From Cycas panzhihuaensis (lineage: Eukaryota; Cycadophyta), in contig CM041465.1 of the NCBI GenBank assembly GCA_023213395.1, positions 110,181,741 to 110,245,740 on the forward strand: a DNA stretch of 64,000 nucleotides. Reading direction: 5' to 3'. Below the pieces are notes generated by a model that worked only from the letters and a program-made list of their open reading frames with translations, searched no databases and was not told the origin of the DNA. Shown here in pieces: positions 21,906 to 35,200 of the stretch. Position numbers and translations under genes: made by a program. The first letter of the stretch is position 1, and each line of letters opens with the position of its first letter.

Positions 21906-24016
21906 TGACTGCCTAGTCCCTTTCTATGTGGAGTCTATCCAACTCCCCCTATAGTTGTCGTACCCTTGGCAAATATCCATGGGACTCTGTAGCCCATATA
22001 TCCTTGGCCCTAATCAATGGAACGAATGTTACCATATGCGCCCCTACCAATCAAGGCTCCTCTCTAACCTGGATGGGAGGTTGTCCCTCTATGTAGATAT
22101 GGGATAACAACTCCCAAGCTACTACCTCCACCAACCTCCTCATCTCTGCTGCTCCTACTAAACTACACATACCATGTCTTAGTCTATACATACATATATA
22201 TCAAGGCATCAAAATCAAATCAAAGTAAGCTATCTAAGTAGTTAGTGATTGAAAGACATTGGGTAAGGGTAGTGTCTCACCTCTTAGGATGGCCAGCTTC
22301 TTGACTTTGACAACCACCTCCTCCACAGGAGCTCCCTCAGTTGCTGGACCACCCTCCTCTACCTTTGGTACCTCCTCTCCTACCTCTTAGTCTACTAGGG
22401 CATCTCCTACATCCTATCTTCTATCTGTCATGGCTATCACCACCTTTGTTACTACTACCATCACAACCACTGTCGCTGAAGACCTACCTGCTACTCTTTC
22501 CTTCCATGCTAGTGGCTTATCTCCTCCTATAGCTCCCAAAGGTGCTACCTCTCCTCCTGAAGCTCCTGAGGAACCTATAACTCCTGATAGGCCTGCCCCA
22601 TCACCTCTATTGTCACCTCCACCCTCATCTGGGTCACCTCCTAACTCCCTTAATGTATTGTCACTATCCCAATGTGGTCTCTTATACAGGTCCATTGTAT
22701 AGTCTACCAAGATGAGGAGGTCTAGCGATGTCACCTCCACTAATCTCTTAATATGCACCTAATCCTTGATTCCCCTAAACCAAGTCTGCCACATGTATAC
22801 CATAAGCACTCATGCTAAGATAGGATGAGGCCCTCTAAGTGGTGCCACTACCCCAAAATGGTCAAAAAACTAGCATTGTAATAGAGTATAATATGAAAAG
22901 TCACCTCTCACTTCCACTCAGATCGCATCTAGTTAAGCCACCATGTTTGTCACTATCAAGGCAACCTAATCCAATCTCTCTCTGGCCTCGCATCTCCTCT
23001 CTATGGCTATCCATTTGCTTAGAATATCCCTATATTTCTATTTCATGGAGATCTAGAACATAATGCCTAGTGTAATGAGTTTCTTCACCTGAGGAATCTT
23101 AGATATCGCCATAGTCTACACCAACACTTCTTGTCAGTCCCATCTACCCTGGTTTATAAAAAATATGGCTACCTCTATGTGCACAGCATCCATGCTGGGT
23201 AATGTGCCCAATAATGCCAATGCTCTTCTTATTGGTATCCCCATGATCCTCTTGATATCCCCTAGTATGATGGTCACATCCCCTACCCAGGGGAGGTGGA
23301 AAGCATGTCGCCTATGATCCCAGTGGAAGACTATATCCACTAGGAGATACTAGTCTGAAACATACTAGGGTGTCCTGATGATCTTTAAAAGCTCGCAGCA
23401 TCCAAATATCCACTTATCTCCCCATGACATCATCTTGATGAAGATCATCATTGCAACCCCTATGTTCTCACAATTATCCACCATGAGAACTACCTGCAAA
23501 ACACCAAAGAATCAACCCAAATGCTACTCATTCCATGCCTAGCCTCCCTTAGGATGCCTCTTTCTCCACTAAGCTAAGCTAACGATCCTCCCAGGCATCC
23601 TTTCTTTTTTTTTCCTTCTTTTTCTCTCTACCCTACATCAAACTCTATAGTACCGCAAAGTTTATTACGGGCCCCATTGAGATTTTCATGTCATCTCAAT
23701 AGCCCCATGATAAACTCTACAGCACTGTGATCTTTGTCATGGGGCCATTGCTTTCCCCCATAAAAGGGGTTATGGATACCTAAAAAACCCTAAATTTTTA
23801 CCTAAGTGGGATAAGGCCTAACCCACTAGGACTAGGGCTACCTAATGCCCTAGTCCTCCCCCTCTTTGGGCCTCATTTGGGCTTTAGAGGGTCCCAAATT
23901 TCCCTTAAGGGGCCAAAACCAAGCTATAAAAAACTCAAAAAATAACAAAAAATAAATGATGAAATGAGATGGGTAGGGGATGATCCACTCACTAGATCTA
24001 GCCTCGCCACCACCAT
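21906..24016 (-). pseudogene. Antisense PMD gene of element B
   Basis: This is the same gene as in A and C. Exon 1 is 24,016-23,993 (eight codons, MVVARLDL). Intron 1 is 23,992-23,494 (GTGAGT donor, phase 0). Exon 2 starts at 23,493 with VVLMVDNCENIG and carries PMD motifs such as VFHWDHRRHAFHLPWVGDV and IIGDI-type blocks (23,134-23,340). The acidic Gly/Pro-rich tail (22,414-22,758) is open for 114 codons. Intron 2 is 22,280-22,155. Exon 3 begins at 22,154 and is cut by the deletion next to LTR fragment H. Several stops show it is dead. Exon-intron structure is the best-preserved aspect. Confidence 0.8.
23640..23780 (-). promoter_or_regulatory. Composite palindrome module in PMD intron 1 (B)
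   Basis: In PMD sense the order is a CCCC/TTTT/GGGGG hairpin at about 23,756-23,775, then half-sites AAGATCACAGTGCTGTAGAG and AATAAACTTTGCGGTACTAT. The order and spacing match element C, but the palindromes have decayed. Confidence 0.55.
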
Positions 24017-24174
24017 CTCATTATCTTGAACGCATCGATTGTCTTTTTTCCTTGATCTAATGGTCTAATTTCCTACTATGTGCCTCTTAGATCTGGCATG
24101 ACTCCTCTGCGTAGAAGGAAGGGCTCTAGATCGATCATGAGCCTGTGAAAATGAATCTCATTTTCACCCTCCTT

Positions 24175-24184
24175 CCTTTATATA
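24175..24184 (-). promoter_or_regulatory. TATA box of the antisense PMD gene (element B)
   Basis: TATATAAAGG on the minus strand, about 160 bases upstream of the exon 1 ATG, corresponds to the boxes in A and C. Confidence 0.65.
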
Positions 24185-24753
24185 CGCGGGGGGGCTGAGA
24201 GGCACTGTCTCCTTTTCTTTTACTATGATATCCATCATAACCATTTCCCTGGCCTCATTACCTTTGTCTTTTGGGTTTGTCCCCTGCTCTACCTCTGTGG
24301 CTTCTATTTCAAGCTTTTTCAACATATTTATAATGACCCCTTTAGTCTCTTATAAACTCTTTTTGTATCATTTCTCATGCTACTCCAAAACACACCCATG
24401 TTTATACTCCTTTGACTCATTTTGCCATTTTGGATCTATTTTCATTGCTTGTTTAGGCCTTTGAGGGTCTTGAAGGAAGAACCTTCTCTATTCTGGACCT
24501 CACCTTAGTCCTTTTAGTGACCTTTGGAGCCCTATAGGGGCCTTTTCACTGCCATTCCCTTGCCCCTTTATTGGGTTAGTTTCCTCACCTCTGGGTAGCC
24601 CCTTTTTATGACTCTCTTGTCCTTCATGACCTATATTCCTAGCCTTCTGAGTGATTTATAGCCTCGTCACTACCTCACCTCCCTTCTCTCCATCTATTGA
24701 CCTCATTATCACTCTTCCTCCTACCGTTTGATAAAGATCCTCATTTCTTCACC

Positions 24754-25174
24754 ATGGTATTGCTTATCTTCACTGATAGAAGAAGCCACAGTAATCTAGG
24801 ACCTCCTACTGCTACATGGATCCTCTGTGACCTCTTTGGATATGATTACATATATTCCAGAGTCTTTCTTCATGAAGCCACCAATAACAAAGTTGAATAC
24901 ATAGCTATTATTGAGGCCCTTATCAATGCACTTCATTTCCACCATGGTCCCATCATCCTTCTTTGTGACTCTTAGATCTTTGTATCGCATCTTACCTAGG
25001 TTTACTAGGTATGTTAGCCATATTTTATAGCCCTTGCTTTGACTGCTAGATCTCTCTATCTCATTTCTCTTCTTTAGACATTTAACACATTCCCTGGGAC
25101 TTAAATGTTGAGGCAAACAGCCTCATTTATTTCATCCTTAAGTGACATCTCCCTCTCCTCGACGATCCTCCCTG
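24754..25174 (+). pseudogene. Archaeal-type RNase H ORF of element B
   Basis: The ORF starts with MVLLIFTD at the same place as in A and C. The catalytic region is degraded: TDGGSRGNP has become TDRRSHSNL, and NNEAEY is now NNKVEY, which keeps the catalytic Glu. A TAG at 24,973 and further stops interrupt it, and the end is frameshifted. It is placed between the PMD promoter and the LTR, as in A. Confidence 0.75.
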
Positions 25175-25668
25175 AGGAACCTATCACGTGGCCTAATCAC
25201 CCTAGTTCTAGGATCGTCCTACCATTCATCTTATGATTTGTTCAGACCTCTAAGAGCTAACCACTAATGAGGTTAAACTATGATGACCACCAAGTTTATT
25301 TATTCACCTTGTCCTTCCTACCACCGATAGTATGAAGCCCTTACATGCTAATCTCCATATGTACAAACTTCTCATTTATATTATTTGGTTAATCATATTC
25401 ATGACTTTCATCATCATTTACCTTAGATAGGTGTGATGGGGGCATCCCTCTCATCCACCTTCTCCCTCATCAGATTTTAGGGCGATGTATACATATCCCT
25501 TATGCCACCCCTATCTTCACAATATCCATGTGTACTGCCATGACACTTGCCACTGTCCTTGGATGATGACACTGCTATACTTTGATATATGATACTAACC
25601 TTTGTGATACCAGCATTCGCCATTGCATCATGCTTCTAAGTAGTAAGGCTCTACTGCCAAGGGGGAAG
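25175..25668 (+). other. Tail and polypurine tract of element B
   Basis: Non-coding tail aligned to A's 11,332-11,744. The polypurine tract AAGGGGGAAG lies at 25,659-25,668, immediately before the LTR. Confidence 0.65.
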
Positions 25669-28600
25669 TGTTTCTTAGCTACTAGGAATGGATATGGATG
25701 ACTCCACTCATGTAAGCTTAAGTATGCTTCTATCCTCACTTCTGTTGACTTCAGGATGCTATGAGATTATTAATAGATGTACATTACATATCGATTGATT
25801 CATTATATAATCACTATACATCACTTGCCTAGTTACTTAGGTTGCATCTTAACACTTTAGCCTATGATGACCTAGGGTACATATCTCGTGGCATCTTATA
25901 ACCCTCTACTGTGTCTCCATAGCATTTCCAAGCACCTCTATCTCCTGTAGCTTGTCCCTTATCATTTCTTGGTGTGACGTGACCCCTAGTAACCTGTTTA
26001 GGCCTGGTTGTCACCATGGTTCACTACTTGCCTATTTTTAGAGCACTTTTGCCACCTTTTTCCCATGTATCATGGTCCCTCTAAGACCTACAACCTCTCT
26101 TAGCACCTTGGCATTGCATTATTACCCATTTAGGGTCTAGTACCCCCCCCCCCCCCCTTTTGGGGAGCCTCACATGCTCCCCTTTTGTTTTGTCTTAGTA
26201 TTGAGCGCATCGTTATAAACTTTACAGTACCATTGCAAACTCTGCGGTTCCATAAAGTTTATCGCTGTGTGATTATTTAAATTAGTTTTTTTGTCTATCC
26301 ATGGTCACTTTCATATTAAATGTTAAATTGACATATGGTGCTAATCTATTTCTTCCCTAGGGTGATCATTAATCGCCCGTTGAGCTAGGGTTAGGTTTAG
26401 AAACCCAAAATTTCCCTCATTTCTCATCTTCTTCCTCCTCATCTCAAAGAAAAAATTCTGAAAGAGAAGGTTTTAACTTGTTGTACCTACCTCCCACTTC
26501 TTCCATCATCTTCTTTAGGGTAAAACTCTAAGTTTTAGGTCTACAGTAGCGAGCCTTAAGATAAATCCCCTCCATAAGTGTTCCACTAAGCCTCAAGCAC
26601 TAAGTTTATTATAGGTTATGCTTCATCTTTGTGCCATTGTAGAAGCCCTACACCAGTCTTCCAAGAGGAACCTCTTCTCTAACTAGTATATAAGGTAAAT
26701 CTATCTCACATCTACCCTTACAAGGTATATATAGGCCTAAACAACCCTCTTCTCCTTGAGGATAAAGGTTTCTTTACTTGCTTTTCCATTTGTTGTGTGA
26801 AGCCACCCTTTATTTCTTCATTCCTCGAGGTAAAGCCTCCCATCTACTAGCTTGTTCTCCTTCCACCTTGAAGTTTCCCTTAGGTCCATTCAAGGAGGTG
26901 GAGAGAAAAGTGACCAGCAAAGAGAGAAAGGAGTTTTAGACAGGGTTCCATATCCTTTCACCATCTCCTCAAGGACAACCCCCTACTCTCTGCTCCTTTT
27001 CTTCTCCCAATACCTCCTTTGTTCACCCAGAAACTTTTGGGATAGGGAACCTCATTAATTGTAGCATTACTAACCCCTTGATACACCTGAAACCAACCAT
27101 TAGAGTCCCCATAAAACTTGGTTTAGTAGTAGATCTCTTATTTCTCATAGCCTTATTCTTACTTTTGTAAATCTTTCAAAAGTTGCACATTATAACTTTT
27201 GCAACTTTTACAATACTTTTTCTCATATACAAAGCTTACTGCCTTCTCTACCATTAGATTATCTTGGCCCTCTTTGGTTAGCTGCTTGAGTGCTTGGGAA
27301 TGTAGAGATATCCAATTAGGAGGGCCATCCATTCTCAGGCTACCCTTACTTCCTTCTTTCTCCCCCTTTTTCCTACAACCATTGGATTACTATGTATGCA
27401 TGATAAAATAGAATTAATATTACATATTTTCCTTATTCAAAACATATTTGTTAAGATTACTTTCTTTGTTTCTTTCTTTTGAAAAATCATATGTACATAT
27501 ACACACTTGCTCCCATGCATGTCTTGTGCCCCTTGGGTAAAGGGCAAATCATTTGTCGTGCATGTTTCATTCACTTAGAGCAAACAAAGGCCTTCATCAT
27601 AAGTATGCATACTTTTCTCATTATTATTACAATACTTTAAAATTTCAATATAAGAAATTCTTTCTTTTCCTTTAGTTCTCTTACATTCATATATTGGGAA
27701 AGGTAAGGAAGCCATATTGGTGTTCCTTTCACCATATCAGTTGTGCCAAGGTGCATCAAGTGGACAAGCATGGATTGTGAAGAAAGTGAAGAGGCCTCTA
27801 CACTGACCGTCAGGTTTCCGTATACACTACTTCTATCCTATCCTCTCGCTCACCTCTTTCTCCCCCTTTTTACTCCTAAAAGAAGGAAAAGAAAGGTTAA
27901 ATAGAAGGGATAGTTTATATTTCATTATTTGTTACTTGTCTTGCTTGACCACATAGGGGAAGGGTAATTATTTTGCATAAATAGATGCTTCTCTCCATTA
28001 GTTGCATCTTTACCCCCCCTCTCCCTTGACTCAAGCTCCTACTTTCATTAGGGTTTGAGTGTGATAGGTTATGAGCCCTTCTACCTACATCCTATCTTCT
28101 CTTGCATGATATCGGGTTGACTTATATTAGCATTTATATCCTTTTCCTTTGCTTCCTGCTTGCCTGCTTCCTTTTATGCTTATAAAAGATAAGGAGAGGG
28201 AGGTTAGGATTTAGGAAAAGAGAGAGAGTTGTTGCTTTATTTACTTTCCTTTTTTTGCACACGAAACATAAATAACGACAACTCTTACCCCCATATCACT
28301 TCCTTATATAACAAAAAAATAAAAAAATAAAATACATTGCTTCACCTCCTACATCTAGTTATCTATTTTAGGTGTAGGTACCTTAGGGGCACCCTCCCCG
28401 TAAGGTCTTCTTCTCCCCTTTGGTAAGGCCTCACTTTACCTTACCTCTGATTAGAGGTTGGCCTTTTAGCCCAACTCCCCCTTTTTTCATTCACACTGCC
28501 AGTCACCCGTTACTTATGTGTAAGTTTTTCCTCCTTTAGTTAAGACCTACCTCATACATTCCCTATCCTTATGAAGGGTGTATCCCATATATATCCTCCT

Positions 28601-28868
28601 TCCTTGGGCATCGAGGATAGGAGGGTCTTTCTTGAGGCTACTCGGTAAACCGGGGAAGTCCCTCTCTTGCCCATCCCAAATTGAGAAGGTGTTTACCTTG
28701 AGGGGGAGTTTGTGTACCATTTATGGGTCCTTGAACCTGCATTCTAATGCATAGATGCCCTTTGTGGGTAATCATTTCCCTCACTCTCGTAGATCCTTTA
28801 TCCATGAGATTACTGATTGTATTGGCTTGATCTCTTCGAATTTGGTGACCCTTAGAGGTGCACTTCTA
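25669..28868 (+). repeat. 3' LTR of element B
   Basis: It begins TGTTTCTTAGC after the polypurine tract. U3 has a run of about 15 C followed by TTTTGGGG (26,143-26,165), the palindromic motif (26,211-26,270), and a degenerated TATA (GGTTTAGAAACCCAAAA near 26,390) where D has a good one. The right end is placed at 28,868 by matching the ends of the A and D LTRs. At about 3.2 kb it is longer than the others, so it may contain small insertions. Immediately downstream composition becomes AT-rich. Confidence 0.75.
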
Positions 28869-29200
28869 ATAATTAATATTAAAGTAAATATTATATTACA
28901 AAAGGTTTGGTAAAATAGACAATTATCCATTTCAAAAAGCTCCTATCTTCTTTATTCTAGAATATTTCAAGCATGTGAGATTCAGAGGCTATCATGGTTA
29001 TATAAGGTAGGCTAGCTAAATTTATAGAGAGAGGATGAGATCCCTGGCCATCTTCTTTGTATTTTATTTATTATTATAATAAAACTTATACTATTTCAAT
29101 CTGGTTTTCCTTCCCCTAAAAGGGTTTTCCACCTACCAAATACTATGTGTAGATCTATGTTTATGTATTATTGGTAATTTGAAGATTATACATGTAAATT
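28869..29200. other. AT-rich sequence between B and G protease remains
   Basis: No recognisable gene or repeat. If B inserted into G, this should be the protease-RT linker of G on the minus strand, but no conserved motif is left to prove it. Confidence 0.35.
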
Positions 29201-29484
29201 CTTAATGTAACCCTCTCTCTAACAAGTGGGAATGATTGTTTAATAGGTTTGACCTATATTTGATAATCTTCAACTTGACCTTATGGATGAACCTAAGTTC
29301 ACCAAAAAGTGAAGAGAAGATGATAACCATTTGGGTAATCCATGGTCTACCCAAAAAGGATATTGTATTCAAGTTTAAGATCAATAATAGTTAACTCAGT
29401 ATAAATAGTCTTTTCTTCAAGAGTTAAAGGGAGAGTGGCTTGACTAAGGGAAATCTTTTAATCCTGATCATATCCTTAGCAAAT

Positions 29485-29703
29485 CTAATCATAAGGCTTA
29501 AAGAATAAAATCTCTAAATCCTTAACAGGATGAAGAGGGATTATATTAACTGATGATCCTTCATCGATGATAATATGCTTGATAATTTCAATGTTCAATA
29601 GGGGAATATCATTTGGAGCATGATTAGTATAAGTGGGCAAGCTGGATAAATCAAAAGAAAGTAGAGAAATAAATGATCCAATAATGGTAGGAACTCCCAA
29701 CAC
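29485..29703 (-). pseudogene. Aspartic protease fragment of element G
   Basis: A 72-codon open piece with the active-site segment IIIDEGSSVNIIPLHPV. DEGS replaces DSG, comparable to DNGS in A. The preceding text corresponds to the gag-protease junction of A. A second piece at 29,202-29,384 contains FLGRPWITQM, the counterpart of LLGHPWLNQM. A stop and probably a frameshift separate them. Confidence 0.75.
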
Positions 29704-32264
29704 ATCAAATAAGAGCTAACATTAATTAGGGTAACACTTTAGTAAATTAATAACTGAGATACTAGCAAGAATAGTCTTTAACTTATCAAATAAGGAAAAT
29801 AATCCATCTTTTAAACTGAAGGGAATGGACTAAAACTTGATGGGATGAGGGAGAATAAGAGGTAAAGAGTCAGGATTTTTAGTTTTCAAATTATTATGTA
29901 ATTTAGATGAACCTTTGCTCTTTGTAATCTCTATCATATTGATGGTTCTCTTGATCTCACCACCTTTAGGAGGTGGGCGATATACACTTCATTGAAGGAT
30001 AAAAAGAAGTAGTTGGTTTCTTCAATAAATTAGAGCTAGAAAGTCTACCTTCATTATGTTTAATCTATTTAGCCTTACCTTTATCATCCTTGTTTTCTTT
30101 ATCTTGGTGTTGAGGTAGAGGGTTTCCATAAACCATTTGAACTTTAGTAGTTTTAAAAACTCAATTAGTTTGATTATTTGTACTTTAAGTTATCACTTAA
30201 ACTACATAATATTAGATTATATCATAAGTATCAATTTGATGATAAGGACAGCACTTTGACTTCCTTGAAGGAGGAGAAGGTGTGGGTGGAACTTGTTTCT
30301 TTCTCTCTTTAGTAAGATTAATACCTTTTATTTCTTGAGTAGAATGATTTATAGTAGGACCATTAACACACAATTTAATGTTGATTTTATACTCTAATGA
30401 TATAATTAAGGAGGTCAAATGATCATAGGTTTGCTCAAAAAGAGAAATTTTAGGCATTTAAACTATCTCTTTAGAGAGATAGGTTTTCTAACCTTTTTAA
30501 TGCATGCTTGTATTTTGAAGGTTTCTAAGGCTAAGCATCGATCAATAGCTTTCTTATAGATTTAAGGGCTAGGTTTAAGAAATATCAAGATGGACATGGG
30601 GCCTAAAAGCATTAGTGAATAGATAAAAAAGGAGACTAAGATCAAGTCAAGAATGACATGCATGTACTTAATCTTAGAATCTCCTCACAAAGTCTCTTGA
30701 GGTTTCATCATAGTTTTCCTTAATAGCCAAGAGTGATTTAATCACGAATTCAAAAGGTCTTACCATATCAAAATAATTGATGGAGTTAACCAACTATTAT
30801 AATAAGAGAATTGAAGAAGAGGGAAGGTGATAAAATCACTTTAATGCATCACCTTAAAGTGATTTAGGGAATATGCACATCATGATATAGTCATATGGCA
30901 TAAAGTCAACATAAGTAAGTACAAACAGTTATATGTGAGAGGCTAGATCTTGAGAAGATTCACCTAAGAATTTAGATAACTCAAGTAAAAATGGAGTCAT
31001 AAGAGATAGTAAGACTTCATATGAAAAAGGAGATTTCATATAATCTAAGAAAGGTTTCCTTAGCCTCAACATTATAGAATATTAAGGTACAGATGGAGGA
31101 CATGGGTGTTAAAGGAAGTAGGTTGTTATTGATGAGGTATATAATTAGTTAGAAGGGAAGAATAAGGGTTAAACTAAGGTAAACAATTTACCATATAATT
31201 AGTTTGAGGGATGGGATATTGAGAGAATATAGGATTAAATAAAAGAAAAGGCATTTGTTGAGAGACCATTCTAAGGGCATGTGATGATGAAGTAGGATTA
31301 GCAAATCCCAAGGCTTGAGATTAAACAAGTGAATGACAAGGGTGAAGGAGATAGGTATGAGAAATAGGTTAGAAAGAGGAAATTAAATTAGATTCCCTAG
31401 GAGAAGGAAGATGAGATCTAATGCTCTCAAAGGTAACTCTATAAGAATCTTTGAGGTAGTAACTAAGTTGAAGTAGCAAACATTTGGGAAGAGGTAACTC
31501 TACAAGGATATAAATGAATAAGTTATGGGGTTGAAGAAGAAAGACCCACTTATTAAGAAGTAGGGATATGAGAAGGGATAAGATTCTCTTAAATAAGTGT
31601 AATAGAGGGCCCCTCATATGTAGAAGATACTACACGAGAAGAATGGGTTTAAGCTTGTGGCATGCAAGGTGAGGGGAGAAGTTGGGAATGAACTAATTTA
31701 TCATCTACAACCTCTCTTGGAAGAGGGGAGAGTGGCTTAAGTGAAGAAGGATGTGAAGGTAAAGGTGATTGGTTAACATTAGGAATAATAGAGGGCTCAA
31801 CCTATATGGACTCATATTACTCATGTAATGGATCAAATTAACAATATTGAGGAGAAGATGTCATGGTATAGCTTTCCAGGTAGAAATGATCTTAATATCC
31901 AGGCATTTGAAGGGGGGAAGAAATCCTAGTAAGAACTAGCCTAAAATAAGATAAGGGTGCTTGAGTAAAAGGGATTTCTTATTATATAAAGGAGGAAGAC
32001 ATAAGAGGAGCACCACTAGGAAATTTAGAAGGTTCAAAGTATCCTTGCTTTACATGTATCTCCTATACAATTGAGTTGAATCTTAAGAAGGATAAGCATA
32101 AGTGTCATATATCTAATGTTGTAAAGGATCAACATAATAAGATGAACTTCATGAGTGAAGTGTAAGGGTTAAAGTTGAAAATTAGGTGGAAGATCTTGAA
32201 GTCTTAACAATCTTCTTTAATAAGGAGGTATAGTTTCCGTTACTTTAAATAAAGAATAAATGAT

Positions 32265-32285
32265 CATCCCCTAGTATGGTCGCCA
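32265..32285 (-). other. Primer-binding site of element G
   Basis: On the minus strand this reads TGGCGACCATACTAGGGGAT, matching the primer-binding sites of A, C and D. It marks the left edge of G's 5' LTR, which would start near 32,292 and run rightward. Confidence 0.7.
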
Positions 32286-32291
32286 AGAAAA

Positions 32292-35200
32292 TGGAATGCT
32301 TTAGTTGGGCCAATGTAAGATATCTCTTAATGACATTGTGTTTTATCTATTCAGGTCAAGATTGGGAGAAATAAGAACCTATGGGAACCTAAGGACCACC
32401 TTTTCCAACTCCTAAGGAGTCTCTACTTGATTATGTCATTGGTTTGAATATAATTGTAGCAATGAAAGGTTAGGATATAAAAAGGAGGTACAAGGATTCA
32501 CTAGCCTACATAAGCGAGTAGAGGAGTTATAAGTCTGGAATTACACTAGCAATGTTTTTGTTTCCTTTTAAAGTTTCCTTTCCTTAAATTATTTCAACTT
32601 TTTAGGTTTATTTTGATAAAGAAAAGGTTAAGAAATGGAATAATTATATGTTTCCAAAGGATATGAATGAGATAATAATAAAATAATAAGAATTAATTGC
32701 TCTTCCAAAACAAACAAAGAAACTAAACCGTGCATGATTTTTTTTAAGAATAAAACTTACATATAATAAAAGAACTATTATTCTATAAAACATATTTTTT
32801 TTAAAATATATAAAAGGGTATGATATGCAAATCATGTATACAACTTAATGATTGTGATTTTAATGAAATTAAGAGGTTTCAAATATGATTTTAGCCACTA
32901 AGAGATGACATGTAGTCCATTAAATTAATATGCAACTAATGAGATGTTCATTTCATTTATTGGACTAATACTAGATTAAAAATATAAATAGATTCTATTA
33001 CTCATGGAACTTCAAGGCACCATGGGATCCTTGAACCCTATATAAAATCTATTTAACTCATAAGCTTTCTATTTATTAATAGGCATGTGTAAAACATTTT
33101 TTTTATATATAAGAAAAATAGAAAAGTAAAGAGTCAAAGATTGTAACACAAATAATTTTACAAATACTCTACTTAAATGATGTATTTTGTACCTTATAAT
33201 AGAAGTCCTCCTTTATCAAGACCAATATTTCCTAAATTTTCCCTTTAAACTAGCACAAGAGAGTAAGAAATTAGGGCAAAAAAAGCTCAATAACACTAAA
33301 AAGAGAAGATACAAGATTAAAATCCCTTAGAAAGCTTGGACAGTTTAAAAGAATGGGAAGAAATAACCATATTTCAAAGTAAAGAGGAAGATCTCTCTTC
33401 ACAATAGTCTATTTCCTTATATTCTCATGAAGGGATAACCTTTTAGCCAAGGATTCCTAAGGAAAAAATACAAGTAAAAAAAGGTTTCATAACATATATG
33501 AGAGAGAGTAATAACTAGTCATAAAAAATCATCAAGGAAGCACTAAAACCAAAGAAAAAGTGATGGAAAAGATCTGACCAAAGAGATGAAGCTTGAGAAA
33601 AATAGTTTCAACCAATAAAATACCTTAGAAAGTAGTAATAAGTTGAATTTGAATAATATAAAAGTAATATTCAAAACTCTAAATGTTTTTTTCTCTTCAC
33701 TCTTTTCTTTCTTCCAAAGATGTAAGGGCAAAATCTCTTAGAATTCTAGTCATTCCATGAAAATCCAAAAGCAAATCATTACTTCTGAGTCCCCTAAAGG
33801 TTTTCAGGGAGTTCTAGATGTGGATCGGGTAGGTTTGCACCAAATCTAGGTAGTGGTATGTAAAACTAATATGTTTATAAACACATTACATGAATGATAG
33901 TAAAAGATGTAACCAGTCTCATTTTATTACCAACCAATAATGTGATTTCCTTAATAAAATATGATTAATTATGTTTATAGTATAACTAATAATGTGATGA
34001 AATATAAAGTAAAAATTTTATTATTCAATTATTAAAATCAAATTTTATTAAGAAATCTTGAATGAAAATGAACTAATTAATAAACATGAGCATCCCATAA
34101 GAAGTGAAGAATTAAGCACAAATCCAAAAATCATCAAAAAGTGATAATCTTGAATATAAAATCAAGGGGAAAAGACTAAAGCAAGGAAATATTTTAAAAA
34201 GAGAAAGTGAGTTAGAATGGTCTTAAAGGTGGGATTATGTCATTATATTTTTAGTCATTGGCAAGTAAAAATATAATAGTATGATCATTATCATCCAATA
34301 TAAATTATTCACAAGATTAATACCACATTTCACCAAAACTAAACATAATCTAATACAACACAAAACAACCTTCAAATTAATTGATTAAATATAGATTAAA
34401 CAAGGTACTATTAATGAAATATATGAAGATGAATTAAGAGGTAATTTTTGGTGAAACACTTGGTTCAAACCACTACTTGTGTAATTGGTGTTAATTTTGA
34501 TTTTGTCTCTGATTCTAATTTCATTGGAAGTATTGGTTTGGTTGTTGATAAGCTAGCCCTCCTTATGGAAAACTAGGGCCTCATTGTTGAAGATTAAGGC
34601 CTTCTTATTAAAAGTATAGGGCTCCTTATTAAAGGCTTAGGCCTCCTAGTTAAAAACTAGGTCTACCTTGTTAAAAGTTTGCCCTATAAAATTATCCCCT
34701 TTGATTTTGAAACATATAAAAATCAACTTGTATTCTCCTATAATCAATAGCCATATGTCCATTCTTCCCATAATACATGTAGGTGACATTTTGTTAATGT
34801 TATTGATTCCTTAGTTATTGAGGCTATTATGGTCGATATGGCTATTGAGTCAGTTCTGTTGTGATGAAGTCCCAACCTATTGATACTATTATTGCTAATG
34901 TGTTAGTTGTTGATATGACTATTATGAGATATTGATGGGTCAAACTCTTACTCAAGGGTTTATTGATGATATAACTATTTGCTTAGCTATTAAGCTAGTC
35001 TATTCCTTTCTAAATTCTTGGTTACAAATGTAGGTATATAGTTTGAGGTAAATGCCACTATTTAGTGATTAAGGATATTCTCCTCTATAAGCAAAAGTCC
35101 TTCAAAAATAATGAAGTCTATTTTGGTATAGTTGTTATAAAGTTTGGATATAAAGCTATTATATTCTACAAGAAGGATATTAAGGGTGCTAGATACTAGG

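Larger units (their letters stand above)
14465..28868 (+). mobile_element. Older Tat-type element B, interrupted by A and by an LTR fragment
   Basis: B resumes at the right edge of A in mid-gag, at the position equal to about base 2,155 of A. It continues through protease, RT, RNase H, integrase, antisense PMD gene, archaeal-type RNase H, polypurine tract and a 3' LTR. Its 5' part lies upstream of the window, on the other side of A. B is clearly more decayed than A or C: stops are denser, the RT active site is deleted and a truncated LTR (H) is inserted. The element boundary at 28,868 is inferred from LTR alignment. Confidence 0.85.
29201..32291 (-). mobile_element. Tat-like element G, gag-protease remains and primer-binding site
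   Basis: Minus-strand remains of another gypsy element with AT-rich codon use. The protease is at 29,202-29,703: IIIDEGSSVNIIPL around the catalytic Asp, then FLGRPWITQMV. The gag core is near 30,800-30,930 (MPYDYIMMCIFPKSL next to a DALKWF-like segment). A Cys/His region is near 30,230-30,270 (CCPYHQIDTYD). The primer-binding site is at 32,265-32,285, reading TGGCGACCATACTAGGGGAT on the minus strand. Order and motifs match A's gag and protease, but sequence is far diverged, so it is a distinct Tat family. No RT or later part is present. Confidence 0.7.

Noticed and set aside
26143-26165. Poly-C run as a telomeric or assembly-gap artefact
   Set aside because: The same C-run/T/G-run context recurs at homologous positions in other copies, so it is part of the element, although its exact length may suffer sequencing error.
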